64,000 nucleotides of DNA from NCBI RefSeq assembly GCF_000708265.2, contig NZ_JCKI01000002.1, forward strand, positions 620,001 to 684,000, given 5' to 3'. Shown here piece after piece: positions 28,540 to 38,550 of this stretch (within the stretch, counting starts at the first letter, position 1; each line of letters begins with the position of its first letter). Source of the DNA: Pedobacter sp. R20-19. GTDB lineage: Bacteria; Bacteroidota; Bacteroidia; Sphingobacteriales; Sphingobacteriaceae. The notes beneath the pieces were generated by a model, which searched no databases, had not been told where the DNA came from, and saw nothing but the letters and a program-made list of their open reading frames with translations. The position numbers and the translations under genes are program-made.

Positions 28540-31500
28540 TTATTTTTCTGTTGCTGTAATTCTTTCTATTTCAAAGGCAGCCTGATTTAGCTGCTGTACT
28601 TTTTCGTAATATTCACTTCTAAGCTGTATCGATTGATTAATCAACATTACCCAATCCAGATAGGCAATTTCACCGGCATATAATTTTTCAGATGCAGTTT
28701 TAACAATATCTGCTGAATTGTGGAGGGAAACCTTTTGGTAAGACGCAATTAATCTACTCAGTTCCATATAGCGCATTCGGGCATTCTCCAGATTGAGCGC
28801 AACTGTTTTGGAAATCAGATTAAGTTCCTGCTCTTTTCTCTGAACTTCGATACCTGAGGCTTTAATTTTTGATTTATAGGCACCAGAAAATATAGGTATT
28901 CCTAAACCAAAACTTACTGAAGAAAACCGTTTACTGGAATCGAAGTATTGCTCAGTGCCGATGCTATTACTCTGCCAGCCCACAATGCTTGAATTGTTAT
29001 AACCAAATAATAAGGACGGGAGTAGTTTACTTTTCTCCAGTACCCTTTGTTGTTTGGCGAGGTTAACTTCTGCTTCTGCTAGTTTCTGCATCGGGTTACC
29101 AAGAATTTGACTTAATAAATTAGATTTCAATTGATAAATGCTACTATCTACAGCAGGTTCCAGATTATTGCTGTTTAATAAAAAGTTAAACCGGTTAATT
29201 TCTTGCTTATAATCAGACCTTAACAGCTCAAGTTGATTGGTAATTTGCTGTTTTTGGTTTTCTGCAGTTCGAAATTCAAGCGCATCAACATCACCTGATT
29301 TAAATCTTTGAGTGGATTTTTCAAGAAATGCAGAATAAATGCTATCGGCCCAAACCAATAAACTTCTTTTTTCACGTAACAACAGCAGTTGATAATAACT
29401 GATTTTAACTTCGGTTTGAAGATCGATTTGTCTCAGATGGGTACGCTGTTCACTGATGTATAAATTACCCTGATTCACCTTACGTTGATTGGTATAAACG
29501 GTTGGAAAATCCAATCCCTGTGAAATGGAGAACTTATTATCATTGGCCAGGCTATTAAACTTTCCATAATCAAAGGTTACAGATGCCTTAGGTACATCAA
29601 AATTATTTTTGGTAAGCTGCTGGTAGTAATTGTTCTCTGTTCTTGAAATTTGCAGTGATAAGTTTTTTTCTGCTGCAGTATCCAGTGCTGCCTTTAAACT
29701 GATTGGATGCTGTGCATTAACAGAAAAACTAATTAAGATCAGGGTAGCAATTAAGCCAGCTGTTTTTCTGGTTTTATTAAAATAACCAAATCCCTTTTCA
29801 AATAAAATATAAAGCATAGGTAATACAAATAAGGTAAGCAGGGTTGAAACCAGTAAGCCGCCAATAACTACTGTAGCCAATGGTTTTTGTACAGCGCCAC
29901 CTGCACCAGTACTAATTGCCATGGGGATAAATCCAAGAGAGGGAACAAGTGCCGTCATTAATACCGCCCGCAGTTTAGACTTTGTAGCATGGATCACAAT
30001 ACGTTTAACATCAGTCCATCCTTCCTTTTTCAATCGGTTAAATTCTGTTACCAGTAAGATTCCATTAAGTACCGCTACACCAAAAAGTGCAATAAAACCT
30101 ACTCCAGCTGAAATACTAAAAGGAAGATCTCTGATCCATAGGGCAAATATTCCACCAATAGCAGATAATGGAATGGCGGTATAAATCAATAATCCTTGCT
30201 TCACTGAATTGAAAGCAAAATAGAGGAGCAAAAAGATTAATAATAAAGCAATAGGAACCACAATGGCCAATCTTGATTTTGCAGCAGTCATGTTTTCAAA
30301 TGATCCTCCATAGGTGATGGTATAGCCTTTGGCCAGCTTAAGATCCTTGTTCGCTTTGATTTGAAGCTCTTCTACGATTGATTGAACATCTCTATCCTTC
30401 ACATTAAAGCCTACTATAATTCGTCTGCGTGTGTTTTCGCGTTGAATTTGATTAATCCCTTCTTCTTCTACCACACTGGCAACTAAGCTCAATGGGATTT
30501 GATTTCCCGATTTGGCCAGTATCATTAAATTTTCTACATCCTTAATGTTTTTTCTGGCACTTTCATCCAACCTCACCACCATGTCGAAACGTTTCTCACC
30601 TTCGTATACCTGCCCGGCAACCTGGCCCGCAAATGCTGTATTCACCACCCGGTTAACATCCTCTACGTTAATGCCGTATTGTGCCATACCATCTCTGTTG
30701 TATTTAATCACTACCTGAGGCATTCCAGTAACCTGTTCTTCATATATATTGATGGCTCCTTTTACATTTCCAATAATGCTTCCTAAACGTTTGGAGTACA
30801 TGGCAAGTGAATCCAGATCTTCGCCAAATATTTTACACACAATATCCTGCCTTGCACCGGTCATCAACTCATTAAAACGCATCTGTACCGGAAACTGAAA
30901 TCCAACAGTAATCCCGGGAATTACTTCAACAGCTTTGGTCATTTTAGCACTGAGTTCAGGAAAGGAGCTTGCAGAAGTCCATTGTTTTTTAGGTTTCAGA
31001 ATCACCATCATATCGCCAGCCTCAAATGGCATAGGATCAGTTGGAACTTCGGCACTACCAATTTTGGTGACGATTTTTTCTACCTCAGGGAATTTCTCAA
31101 GTAAAATTTTAGAAGCCTGCTGGGTGGTTTCTATAGTTGTTTTTAGATTACTTCCGGTAAGTAACCGTGTTTCAACGGCAAAGTCTCCCTCTTCCAGCTG
31201 CGGAATAAATTCTCCACCTAAGGTGCCCATGGTAAATACAGCGATGACAAAAAGCGATATGGTTACCATCAAAATCATTTTAGGATAACCCAGTATGCGG
31301 CTTAAAGCAGGCTGGTATCTGCGCTCTATCCAGATCATCAATTTATCTGTCAGGTTCTTTTTATGGCTGATGGTTTTATTAAGGCAAAGTGCAGACATCA
31401 TAGGCACATAGGTAACCGAAAGGATGAATGCGCCTAATATGGCAAAGGCTATGGTCCAGGCCATTGGTTTGAACATTTTACCCTCAATACCTTCAAGAGA

Positions 31501-32901
31501 AAGAATCGGGAGGTAAACAATAAGAATGATAATCTGACTAAATACTGCTGATTTGATCATGGAGCCAGTCGACTTTTCAACTTCTGCATCCATTTGGTTT
31601 TGATTGATGGTGCTTGTAGACCTGAAATGTTTGCTATGCGAAAAGCGGTGGAGGATAGCTTCCACAATGATAACTGAACCATCTACGATCAAACCAAAAT
31701 CAATAGCACCCAACGACATCAGGTTACCGCCCACACCAAAGGTGTTCATTAAAATGATGGCGAAAAGCATGGAGAGGGGGATTACCGAGGACACGATGAG
31801 ACCGGCACGTAAGTTCCCGAGAAAGAAAACAAGTACAAAAATAACAATTAGTGCGCCTTCTAACAGATTTGTTTCTACCGTACTGATGGCATTATCCACC
31901 ATTTTAGTTCTGTCTAGAAATGGTTCAACAACTACACCCTCTGGCAGCATTTTCTGAATTTCAGCAACCTTATCTTTAACCCGCTTCACTACAACGGAAG
32001 AATTTTCTCCTTTTAACATCATCACCACTGCTCCGGCAACTTCACCCTGGGCATTGTATGTCATGGCGCCGTATCTTATGGCTGAGCCAAACTGGACTTT
32101 AGCGATTTGCCCCATGAGTACAGGCATTCCGTTGGGCAAGGTTTTAACTACAATCTTTTCTATATCTGCTAAGCTTGTGGTTAATCCTTCACTTCTGATA
32201 TACAATACCGTAGGTCCTTTTTCGATGTAAGCACCACCAGTATTGCCATTGTTTTTCTCCAAGGCATCAAATACATCTGCTATGGTAAGGCCAAATGCCT
32301 TAAGCTGATCTTGCCTAACGGCTACTTCATATTGCTTTAGCCGGCCACCAAAACTAGAAACTTCTGCTACGCCTGGGGTACCCAATAGTTGCCTGCGCAC
32401 AATCCAATCCTGAATGGTTCTTAGTGCCTGCGCATCATATTTCCCTTCGTAACCTTTCTTTGGGCGAACGACATACTGGTAAATTTCACCTAAACCTGTA
32501 GATACGGGAGCCATTTGCGGTGCACCAATTCCCTGGGGTATTTCTTGTTGCACCTGCTGCAAACGCTCAGCAATTTGCTGTCGTGCCCAATAAACATCTG
32601 TTTCTTCATTAAAAACGATCGTTACCAACGATAAGCCAAATCTTGAAAAACTTCTGATTTGCTTTAATCCTGAAATGCTGCTGCAGGATTGTTCTATTGG
32701 AAAGGTAATTAATCGTTCGATATCAGGAGCACCAAGTGAAGGAGAAACTGTAATCACCTGAACCTGATTGTCTGTAATATCGGGGAGGGCATCAATAGGC
32801 AATTTTGTAACCTCATACGCACCCCAACCAATTAGTGAGCATACGAATAAGGCAATGATCAGCTTATTCCTTACGGAAAAACCAATAATGTTATTCAACA
32901 T
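28540..32901 (-). CDS. CzcA-type metal RND pump fused to a TolC-type channel
   Basis: A 1,453-residue fusion. Residues 1 to about 1043 are a heavy-metal-efflux RND permease with twelve spans. The TM4 motif AIDFGLIVDGSVIIVE carries the acidic residues of Czc-type divalent-metal pumps rather than CusA. Other features are GSAEVPTDPMPFEAGDM in the pore domain and a C-terminal VGFIALFGVAVLNGI. About 410 residues of TolC-type outer membrane factor follow, beginning with a signal-peptide-like stretch ending in FSVNAQ. Such fusions recur in Bacteroidota; cleavage in the periplasm would release the channel (inference). Likely substrates are Zn, Co or Cd ions. Confidence 0.92.
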   Translation of the reverse strand: MLNNIIGFSVRNKLIIALFVCSLIGWGAYEVTKLPIDALPDITDNQVQVITVSPSLGAPDIERLITFPIEQSCSSISGLKQIRSFSRFGLSLVTIVFNEETDVYWARQQIAERLQQVQQEIPQGIGAPQMAPVSTGLGEIYQYVVRPKKGYEGKYDAQALRTIQDWIVRRQLLGTPGVAEVSSFGGRLKQYEVAVRQDQLKAFGLTIADVFDALEKNNGNTGGAYIEKGPTVLYIRSEGLTTSLADIEKIVVKTLPNGMPVLMGQIAKVQFGSAIRYGAMTYNAQGEVAGAVVMMLKGENSSVVVKRVKDKVAEIQKMLPEGVVVEPFLDRTKMVDNAISTVETNLLEGALIVIFVLVFFLGNLRAGLIVSSVIPLSMLFAIILMNTFGVGGNLMSLGAIDFGLIVDGSVIIVEAILHRFSHSKHFRSTSTINQNQMDAEVEKSTGSMIKSAVFSQIIILIVYLPILSLEGIEGKMFKPMAWTIAFAILGAFILSVTYVPMMSALCLNKTISHKKNLTDKLMIWIERRYQPALSRILGYPKMILMVTISLFVIAVFTMGTLGGEFIPQLEEGDFAVETRLLTGSNLKTTIETTQQASKILLEKFPEVEKIVTKIGSAEVPTDPMPFEAGDMMVILKPKKQWTSASSFPELSAKMTKAVEVIPGITVGFQFPVQMRFNELMTGARQDIVCKIFGEDLDSLAMYSKRLGSIIGNVKGAINIYEEQVTGMPQVVIKYNRDGMAQYGINVEDVNRVVNTAFAGQVAGQVYEGEKRFDMVVRLDESARKNIKDVENLMILAKSGNQIPLSLVASVVEEEGINQIQRENTRRRIIVGFNVKDRDVQSIVEELQIKANKDLKLAKGYTITYGGSFENMTAAKSRLAIVVPIALLLIFLLLYFAFNSVKQGLLIYTAIPLSAIGGIFALWIRDLPFSISAGVGFIALFGVAVLNGILLVTEFNRLKKEGWTDVKRIVIHATKSKLRAVLMTALVPSLGFIPMAISTGAGGAVQKPLATVVIGGLLVSTLLTLFVLPMLYILFEKGFGYFNKTRKTAGLIATLILISFSVNAQHPISLKAALDTAAEKNLSLQISRTENNYYQQLTKNNFDVPKASVTFDYGKFNSLANDNKFSISQGLDFPTVYTNQRKVNQGNLYISEQRTHLRQIDLQTEVKISYYQLLLLREKRSLLVWADSIYSAFLEKSTQRFKSGDVDALEFRTAENQKQQITNQLELLRSDYKQEINRFNFLLNSNNLEPAVDSSIYQLKSNLLSQILGNPMQKLAEAEVNLAKQQRVLEKSKLLPSLLFGYNNSSIVGWQSNSIGTEQYFDSSKRFSSVSFGLGIPIFSGAYKSKIKASGIEVQRKEQELNLISKTVALNLENARMRYMELSRLIASYQKVSLHNSADIVKTASEKLYAGEIAYLDWVMLINQSIQLRSEYYEKVQQLNQAAFEIERITATEK

Positions 32902-32982
32902 AATAGTATATTAAAAGGATCTGAAAAATAGTCTGTAAGGCATATAAAATGCAAAACAGACGAAATAATGGATATAATGGTG

Positions 32983-33381
32983 TTAAACCATTAACATGGG
33001 TGGTCGGAAAAGCGACCCCGGACTCGGATTGCTATGCAAGAAGGTATATTCTGATTGTATGGAATCAGATATAGGTGTCGGAATAAAATTTAATAAGACT
33101 ATCACTTCACTTGGAACTGCAATAGAGATTGAATGATGACCATCAATTTTCTTGAACGGGAGTTTCATATCCTCGTCCTCATCATTATCATTGAGGTCAT
33201 TCCCTAAATAATGCATTTCCAGAAAAGTTAGAAAAGTGATTTTTGAATCTATCTCATGGTGTTGCAGGTAGTGAAAAACAAGCTGAGGTGTTTTCAGCAC
33301 TTCACAGATGGAAGCGTTAAAAATGATAATGGGGAACAGTAAGATTACGATTAGCTTGTTCACATTGGCAAATATAAACAT
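32983..33381 (-). CDS. small acidic/His hypothetical upstream of metal pump
   Basis: A 132-residue protein with an N-terminal hydrophobic segment that may be a signal peptide, then an acidic stretch (DLNDNDEDEDMKLPFKK) and HH pairs (QHHE, GHHS). Small proteins of this kind, with His/Asp-rich loops and an LPFK motif, commonly precede metal RND operons in Bacteroidota, where metal binding is suspected. No domain of known function is recognised. It lies 81 bp upstream of the CzcA-TolC gene in the same direction. Confidence 0.6.
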   Translation of the reverse strand: MFIFANVNKLIVILLFPIIIFNASICEVLKTPQLVFHYLQHHEIDSKITFLTFLEMHYLGNDLNDNDEDEDMKLPFKKIDGHHSISIAVPSEVIVLLNFIPTPISDSIQSEYTFLHSNPSPGSLFRPPMLMV

Positions 33382-33432
33382 ACAACAGATTAAACAAAAC
33401 TTAAATCACAATTTAGCCTTACTAGTTGTATT

Positions 33433-33570
33433 GCGATGGGACTTGACGAATGCCTGGCTGTTAAAACGGAGCAGGAACATTATGAATGTGAACTCAGTAG
33501 AGAGTAACTTGAAATAGAAAAAGTACCTGAAAAAGAAAAGGATGAGGTGAAAGAAATTTTTGCAGGTTAC
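33433..33570 (+). pseudogene. VIT1/CCC1-family transporter fragment
   Basis: In the frame of GCG 33433 the sequence reads AMGLDECLAVKTEQEHYECEL, then SRE-stop-LEIEKVPEKEKDEVKEIFAGY. This matches the cytoplasmic metal-binding stretch of VIT1/CCC1 iron/manganese transporters (MGLGxYLAxKTExEHYExEL, VPxxEKxEVxEIF). One in-frame TAA interrupts it and neither end of the gene is present. It is a dead piece of a transporter gene beside a working metal efflux operon. The rest of 33382-33693 holds nothing identifiable. Confidence 0.7.
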
Positions 33571-33693
33571 GTTTTGGATGCGCCCTTCAACAGCGCTAAT
33601 AACCCATATTATTTCTTTAAATCTAAAATTTAAGTAGGATGGATATTGGTTTTGCGGCTAATTATGCTGAATAAAGGGTTAGTTCCCGATCAT

Positions 33694-34815
33694 TTAAGCC
33701 ATTATCACTTTGAAGGTAAACGAGGTTACTTGTTCATTAGATAGCACTGTAATTTGCCCCTGATGTGCCTTTGCAATTTCAGAAGCAATATAAAGGCCTA
33801 GTCCCAATCCATTCTGGCTGGAGTGTGCATCCTGTCTATGAAATGGGTGAAACAAATTGGCAAATGAATGTTCTGGAATGGGTTTTCCCTGGTTGGAAAT
33901 GGAGATTTCCCAATATGAATCATTCGCGACTGCCTTTAGTAAAACAGATGCATCATTTGAACCATGGGTAAGTGCGTTGGCGAGTAGGTTAGAGGTTAGC
34001 TGGGCAATCCGGCCACGATCACAATTTACTTCTGTCTCAATATCAAAGTCGAAATCAATTATTCTTTCGGGCCAGGCCAGTTTAAGTTCTTCGGCCACTT
34101 CTTTTAGCAAATCATCCAGATTTACAGTTGTCGGATTAATCGTAATACCACTACCAAGACGCCCACGTGCAAGGTCCATGATGTTATCGATCATTTCGTG
34201 CATCCTTTTAGAGCTATTTTGAAGAACTTTTATTAGTCTTTCTTCATTTTTTGCCAATGTGGTACGGGCCAGCATTTGAGTTGCACTCATGATTGCTCCA
34301 AGTGGGTTGCGCAAGTCATGACCAAGTACAGCTATAAATTGCTCACGAATTACTGCATTTTGTTTTTCTCCAGATAATTCTTTCTCTGCCAACTGTTTAG
34401 CCATTTGTAGATTCTGCTCATACAGGCGGCGATCTGTTGCACGAAACAATACAAAGCGCATAAAAACCGGCAGTCCGGTATCCGCTTTTCGTTCTAAACC
34501 GTTGAGGTATATTGGCATTTTTCCATTGCCGGTATCCGCTAGCTCTACTGTAACTTCATCAAAATGACCTTGCATACGTAACAGGGGCCACAAATGGGTT
34601 TCAAAATAAATTCTACCACCCACAGCAAAAAGATCAGAAAAACGCTTGTTTATAAAATCATCTGGAGAACCATTCAGCCATTCGGCAGCTGTTTTGTTCA
34701 TTCGCTGGATATTACTTTCCGCATCCGTAATGATAAAACCACATACGGAATGGTCGAAAAAATCCTCAAAATCTTCAGCTAAAGGCGAAATAGATGATGG
34801 TATTTTACTGTTCAT
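33694..34815 (-). CDS. PAS-domain histidine kinase paired with RsbQ-like hydrolase
   Basis: A 373-residue soluble kinase. The PAS domain (about 15-130) has the motif GGRIYFETHLWPLLRMQG followed by an RxxYEQNL linker, a PAS type often found in RsbP-like phosphatases. The DHp domain has phospho-acceptor H166 in VLGHDLRNPLGAI. The ATPase domain has LTSNLLANALTHG and GLGLGLYIASEIAKAH. No membrane span or receiver domain is seen. Its start codon abuts the stop of the hydrolase gene, so both proteins are made together. No partner response regulator is adjacent. Confidence 0.9.
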   Translation of the reverse strand: MNSKIPSSISPLAEDFEDFFDHSVCGFIITDAESNIQRMNKTAAEWLNGSPDDFINKRFSDLFAVGGRIYFETHLWPLLRMQGHFDEVTVELADTGNGKMPIYLNGLERKADTGLPVFMRFVLFRATDRRLYEQNLQMAKQLAEKELSGEKQNAVIREQFIAVLGHDLRNPLGAIMSATQMLARTTLAKNEERLIKVLQNSSKRMHEMIDNIMDLARGRLGSGITINPTTVNLDDLLKEVAEELKLAWPERIIDFDFDIETEVNCDRGRIAQLTSNLLANALTHGSNDASVLLKAVANDSYWEISISNQGKPIPEHSFANLFHPFHRQDAHSSQNGLGLGLYIASEIAKAHQGQITVLSNEQVTSFTFKVIMA

Positions 34816-35604
34816 TTATAGAAATGCTTTTATGGCTGCGGTTGTTTCATGTGGCGCGCTAAGATTAGGGCAATGGCCTGTGGCACTCATTATGACCAGC
34901 GTACTGTTGGGCATGTTTTTATGCATGTATTCGCCTACTTCAACCGGAGCAATCACATCATTGCTGCATTGTAGAATTAATGAAGGTAATTTAACTTGAG
35001 GGAGTATAGAACGTTTATCTGTTAAGAAGGTGGTGCGGGCAAAATGTTTAGCAATCTCCGGATCAGTTTTACAGAAACTGTTAGATAATTCTTCACCCAA
35101 TTCTTTCCGGTCTGGATTGCCCATAATCACAGGCCCCATCGCCATAGACCATCCTAAATGATTGCTGTTAAGAGATTCCAGTAATTCATCTATTTCATCT
35201 TTTCTAAATCCGCCAACATAATCCTCGTCATTGATGTAACATGGCGATGGTGCTACCAAAATAAGGCTTTTAAATAAATGGGGTGCCATCTCTGCAGCCA
35301 TGAGTCCTATAATTGCACTTACTGAATGTCCAACAAAAATAACGTCCTGAAGTTGAAGGGCTGTTGCAATCTCAACGATGTCTGTCGCATAACCATCCAA
35401 ACGATCGTACTTTTCATAACTATAGGCAGAAAGATCAGAATTTCCGGCACCTACATGGTCAAACATAACTACTTTATAATCATCTTCAAAAGCAGGAACG
35501 ATGTAGCGCCACATGTGCTGATCGCAGCCAAAACCGTGTGCAAACATCATCACCTGTTGGCCTGTTCCTCTAATGGTTACATTATTTCTTTTGATGATGC
35601 TCAT
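34816..35604 (-). CDS. RsbQ-like alpha/beta hydrolase
   Basis: 262 residues from the ATG at 35604, chosen because family homology starts at IIKRNNVTIRG; an upstream in-frame ATG at 35709 adds an unlikely 35-residue tail. Features are HGFGCDQHMW, FDHVGAGNSD, nucleophile S94 in GHSVSA, D216 in CSNDVIAP and H244 in TGHCP. The spacing matches B. subtilis RsbQ, of the KAI2/D14 receptor-like group. RsbQ is needed for the PAS protein RsbP to respond to energy stress. Here the partner is the PAS histidine kinase immediately downstream. Confidence 0.9.
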   Translation of the reverse strand: MSIIKRNNVTIRGTGQQVMMFAHGFGCDQHMWRYIVPAFEDDYKVVMFDHVGAGNSDLSAYSYEKYDRLDGYATDIVEIATALQLQDVIFVGHSVSAIIGLMAAEMAPHLFKSLILVAPSPCYINDEDYVGGFRKDEIDELLESLNSNHLGWSMAMGPVIMGNPDRKELGEELSNSFCKTDPEIAKHFARTTFLTDKRSILPQVKLPSLILQCSNDVIAPVEVGEYMHKNMPNSTLVIMSATGHCPNLSAPHETTAAIKAFL

Positions 35605-35864
35605 GAATAAATGGGATGTTTTTGCAAAGATATGGATAATTATGCTGATAAAATGTGAAGATTTGGAACGTGGGTTCCAGTCATTTCTAATAGTATATTT
35701 TAATTTCAATGGCTATTTCTTCAACATTTGAAACCATTGTTTCAACATCAGTGCAAACCCTGGTAATTTATTTCTTCTACTTTAGCCAGTCAGAATCTTT
35801 ATATGATATCAATATTGCGATATTGTAACAGAAATTTCAAACCCATAGCTAATATAAATCCATT

Positions 35865-38306
35865 ATGAAACAAATCTGCTTAATGCTTGTGCTTGCTGTA
35901 TCCACGCTGAATATAGTTGCGCAGCCATTTCAAAAAACTAAGCTGGGTATAAAAGCCATTGCTAACGGTAATGAAGTAGAAGTACAATTTTATACGCCAT
36001 CAATAGTTAGGGTAATCAAAGCACCTGCAGGAAAACCATTTTTAAAAGAAAGCCTTTCGGTAACTTTGTCTCCATCTAAAACCATTTTCACCACACAGCA
36101 AACGGGCAGTACAGTGCTGTTAAAAACAGAAAAAATAAATGTCAGGTTAGATCTTGGGACCGGAAATGTTGAATTTTTATCAGCTTCAGGTAAAGGGTTG
36201 CTCAAAGAAAAAAATAAAGGGACAAAGTTTACGTCATTCAATGATACGGGTGCAGACAGTTATCATGTTTATCAGGCATTTGTTTTAGAGCAGGAGGAAC
36301 CAATTTATGGACTTGGACAGCATCAAGGTGGCCACCTGAATCAAAGAAATCAGCAATATCATCTTGAGCAGGGCAATGTAGAGGATGCCGTGCCTTTTTT
36401 TCAATCGGTAAAAGGTTATGGCCTTTTCTGGGATAATTATTCTCCGACTGAATTTCATGATGATGCTGATGAAACGTCCTTTAAATCGCAGGTAGGAGAT
36501 GGGGTAGATTATTATTTCATGTATGGTGGCAATGCTGATGGCGTTATCTCCAACATGCGGGCACTAACAGGTAAGGTGCCGATGTTCCCTTTATGGACAT
36601 ATGGCTTTTGGCAAAGTAAGGAGCGCTATAAAAGTCAACAGGAATTATTAAATGTGGTGAAAACTTACCGCGAACTGAATGTGCCGCTTGATGGCATTAT
36701 TCAGGATTGGCAGTATTGGGGAAATAATTACCTGTGGAATGCGATGGACTTCCTGAATGTAGATTTTCCTGACGGGAAAAAAATGGCCGATGATGTACAT
36801 GCGCAAAATGCACACCTGATTATTTCCATCTGGTCTTCCTTTGGTCCGCAAACTAAGCCATACCAGGAGATGGATAAAAAAGGTATGCTTTTCAATATTA
36901 AAACCTGGCCAGAATCAGGTTCAGAGAAATGGCCTCCGAATTTGGATTATCCCTCTGGAGTAAGAGTATATGATGCCTACAATCCTGAAGCCCGCGATAT
37001 TTATTGGAAATATGCCAATAATGGTTTGCTTGCCAAAGGGATTGATGGTTGGTGGATGGATTCTACCGAGCCTGATCACCTGCAGGTCAAACCTGCTGAT
37101 TATGACACCAAAACCTATCTTGGATCATTTCGTAAAGTGCGTAATGCCTATCCACTTATGGCTGTGGGCGGGGTATATGATCACCAGCGTAAAACTACGT
37201 CAGATAAAAGGGTCTTTATTTTAACGAGATCGGCCTTTGCGGGGCAGCAACGTTACGGTGCCAATACCTGGTCTGGAGATACAGGTTCCAGCTGGGATAC
37301 TTTCCGCAAGCAGATCCCTGCTGGATTAAATTTTTCGCTTACCGGCATACCGCACTGGAATTCTGATATTGGTGGTTTTTTCGCCGGCGCATATAATAAA
37401 GCCTGGAGTGATGGTTCGGGCAGCAAAAACCCGTTATACCAGGAGTTGTATGTCAGGTGGCTTCAGTTTGGTACATTTAATCCAATGATGCGTTCGCATG
37501 GAACTGATGTACCGAGAGAAATTTATCAGTTTGGGAAAAAGGGTGAGCCAATTTATGATGCCATAGATAAATTCATCAACCTCCGTTACGCCCTTTTGCC
37601 CTATATCTATTCTACTTCCTGGGCGGTTACAGCAAAGCAATCCAGCTTTATGCGTGCCCTTTTTATGGATTTTGTAGACGATAAAAAAGTCTGGGATATG
37701 AACAATGAATACATGTTTGGTCAGTCTATCCTTGTGGCACCAGTTATTAAAGCCCAATACACGCCAGAAACTATAGTTAAGGTGAATGAAAATAGTGGCT
37801 GGAATAAAAAAGAAGGTAAAGAAAATGATCAGAAAGCTGCAATAGATTTTACTGCTGAAAAATCATCACCCGTATATCTTCCGGCTGGTACGTTATGGTA
37901 CGATTTCTGGACGAATGAGCAGTTGAAAGGTGGTCAGGAGCTGATTAAAAAAACGACTATTGATATGATTCCGATTTATATTAAGGCTGGTGCAATTATA
38001 CCAATGGGCCCAAAAGTACAATATGCTACCCAACAAAAATGGGATAACCTGCAAGTTAAAGTATATCCTGGTGCAAATGGTTCTTTCGTATTGTATGAAG
38101 ACGAGCTGGATAACTACAATTATGAAAAAGGCGCTTATACAGAAATTGAGTTTAATTGGAATGATGCCGCTAAGAAATTAACCATTGCCAATCGGAAAGG
38201 TAGTTATAATGGCATGCTTCAAAATAGAAAATTTACCATTTTATTACCCTCGGGTGCAAAGAAAAACGTGGCTTATACCGGCAAAAAAATAGAAGTGAAA
38301 TTTTAA
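35865..38306 (+). CDS. glycoside hydrolase family 31
   Basis: An 813-residue exported enzyme with signal peptide MKQICLMLVLAVSTLNIVAQ. An N-terminal beta-sandwich is followed by the GH31 TIM barrel (about 230-620). The nucleophile region is GWWMDSTEPD, with D399 the likely catalytic base pair partner, and a second acid region lies in NTWSGDTGSSWD. The C-terminal beta domain resembles DUF5110. GH31 enzymes are alpha-glucosidases or alpha-xylosidases; the WMDSTEPD form occurs in both, so specificity is open. It stands alone, not in a Sus operon. Confidence 0.92.
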   Translation: MKQICLMLVLAVSTLNIVAQPFQKTKLGIKAIANGNEVEVQFYTPSIVRVIKAPAGKPFLKESLSVTLSPSKTIFTTQQTGSTVLLKTEKINVRLDLGTGNVEFLSASGKGLLKEKNKGTKFTSFNDTGADSYHVYQAFVLEQEEPIYGLGQHQGGHLNQRNQQYHLEQGNVEDAVPFFQSVKGYGLFWDNYSPTEFHDDADETSFKSQVGDGVDYYFMYGGNADGVISNMRALTGKVPMFPLWTYGFWQSKERYKSQQELLNVVKTYRELNVPLDGIIQDWQYWGNNYLWNAMDFLNVDFPDGKKMADDVHAQNAHLIISIWSSFGPQTKPYQEMDKKGMLFNIKTWPESGSEKWPPNLDYPSGVRVYDAYNPEARDIYWKYANNGLLAKGIDGWWMDSTEPDHLQVKPADYDTKTYLGSFRKVRNAYPLMAVGGVYDHQRKTTSDKRVFILTRSAFAGQQRYGANTWSGDTGSSWDTFRKQIPAGLNFSLTGIPHWNSDIGGFFAGAYNKAWSDGSGSKNPLYQELYVRWLQFGTFNPMMRSHGTDVPREIYQFGKKGEPIYDAIDKFINLRYALLPYIYSTSWAVTAKQSSFMRALFMDFVDDKKVWDMNNEYMFGQSILVAPVIKAQYTPETIVKVNENSGWNKKEGKENDQKAAIDFTAEKSSPVYLPAGTLWYDFWTNEQLKGGQELIKKTTIDMIPIYIKAGAIIPMGPKVQYATQQKWDNLQVKVYPGANGSFVLYEDELDNYNYEKGAYTEIEFNWNDAAKKLTIANRKGSYNGMLQNRKFTILLPSGAKKNVAYTGKKIEVKF

Positions 38307-38428
38307 ATAGCAGTCGGGATTATTGGCTTTATGCCGGATAGCAGCAGGAATCTAATTTGATAGCTGATGCTGTTTTTATTTACAAACTACTTTACTAAAT
38401 CGCATTTAAAGTAAGAGATCAAATAACA

Positions 38429-38459
38429 ATTGAAAATAAAAGATTTGTGTTTATATTTG
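38429..38459 (+). promoter_or_regulatory. Bacteroidota-type promoter of VOC gene
   Basis: TTG at 38430-38432 and TATATTTG at 38452-38459 are 19 bp apart, a close match to the sigma-ABfr consensus. The VOC gene begins at 38551, leaving a leader of roughly 85 bases. Confidence 0.6.
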
Positions 38460-38550
38460 AATTGAGCAGTCGTTTTGCCAATCCCCAACCAACCATAATT
38501 GATACGAAGATAAGACTGAGCTCAATCTTAATATCCTAAAAAATAAAATT

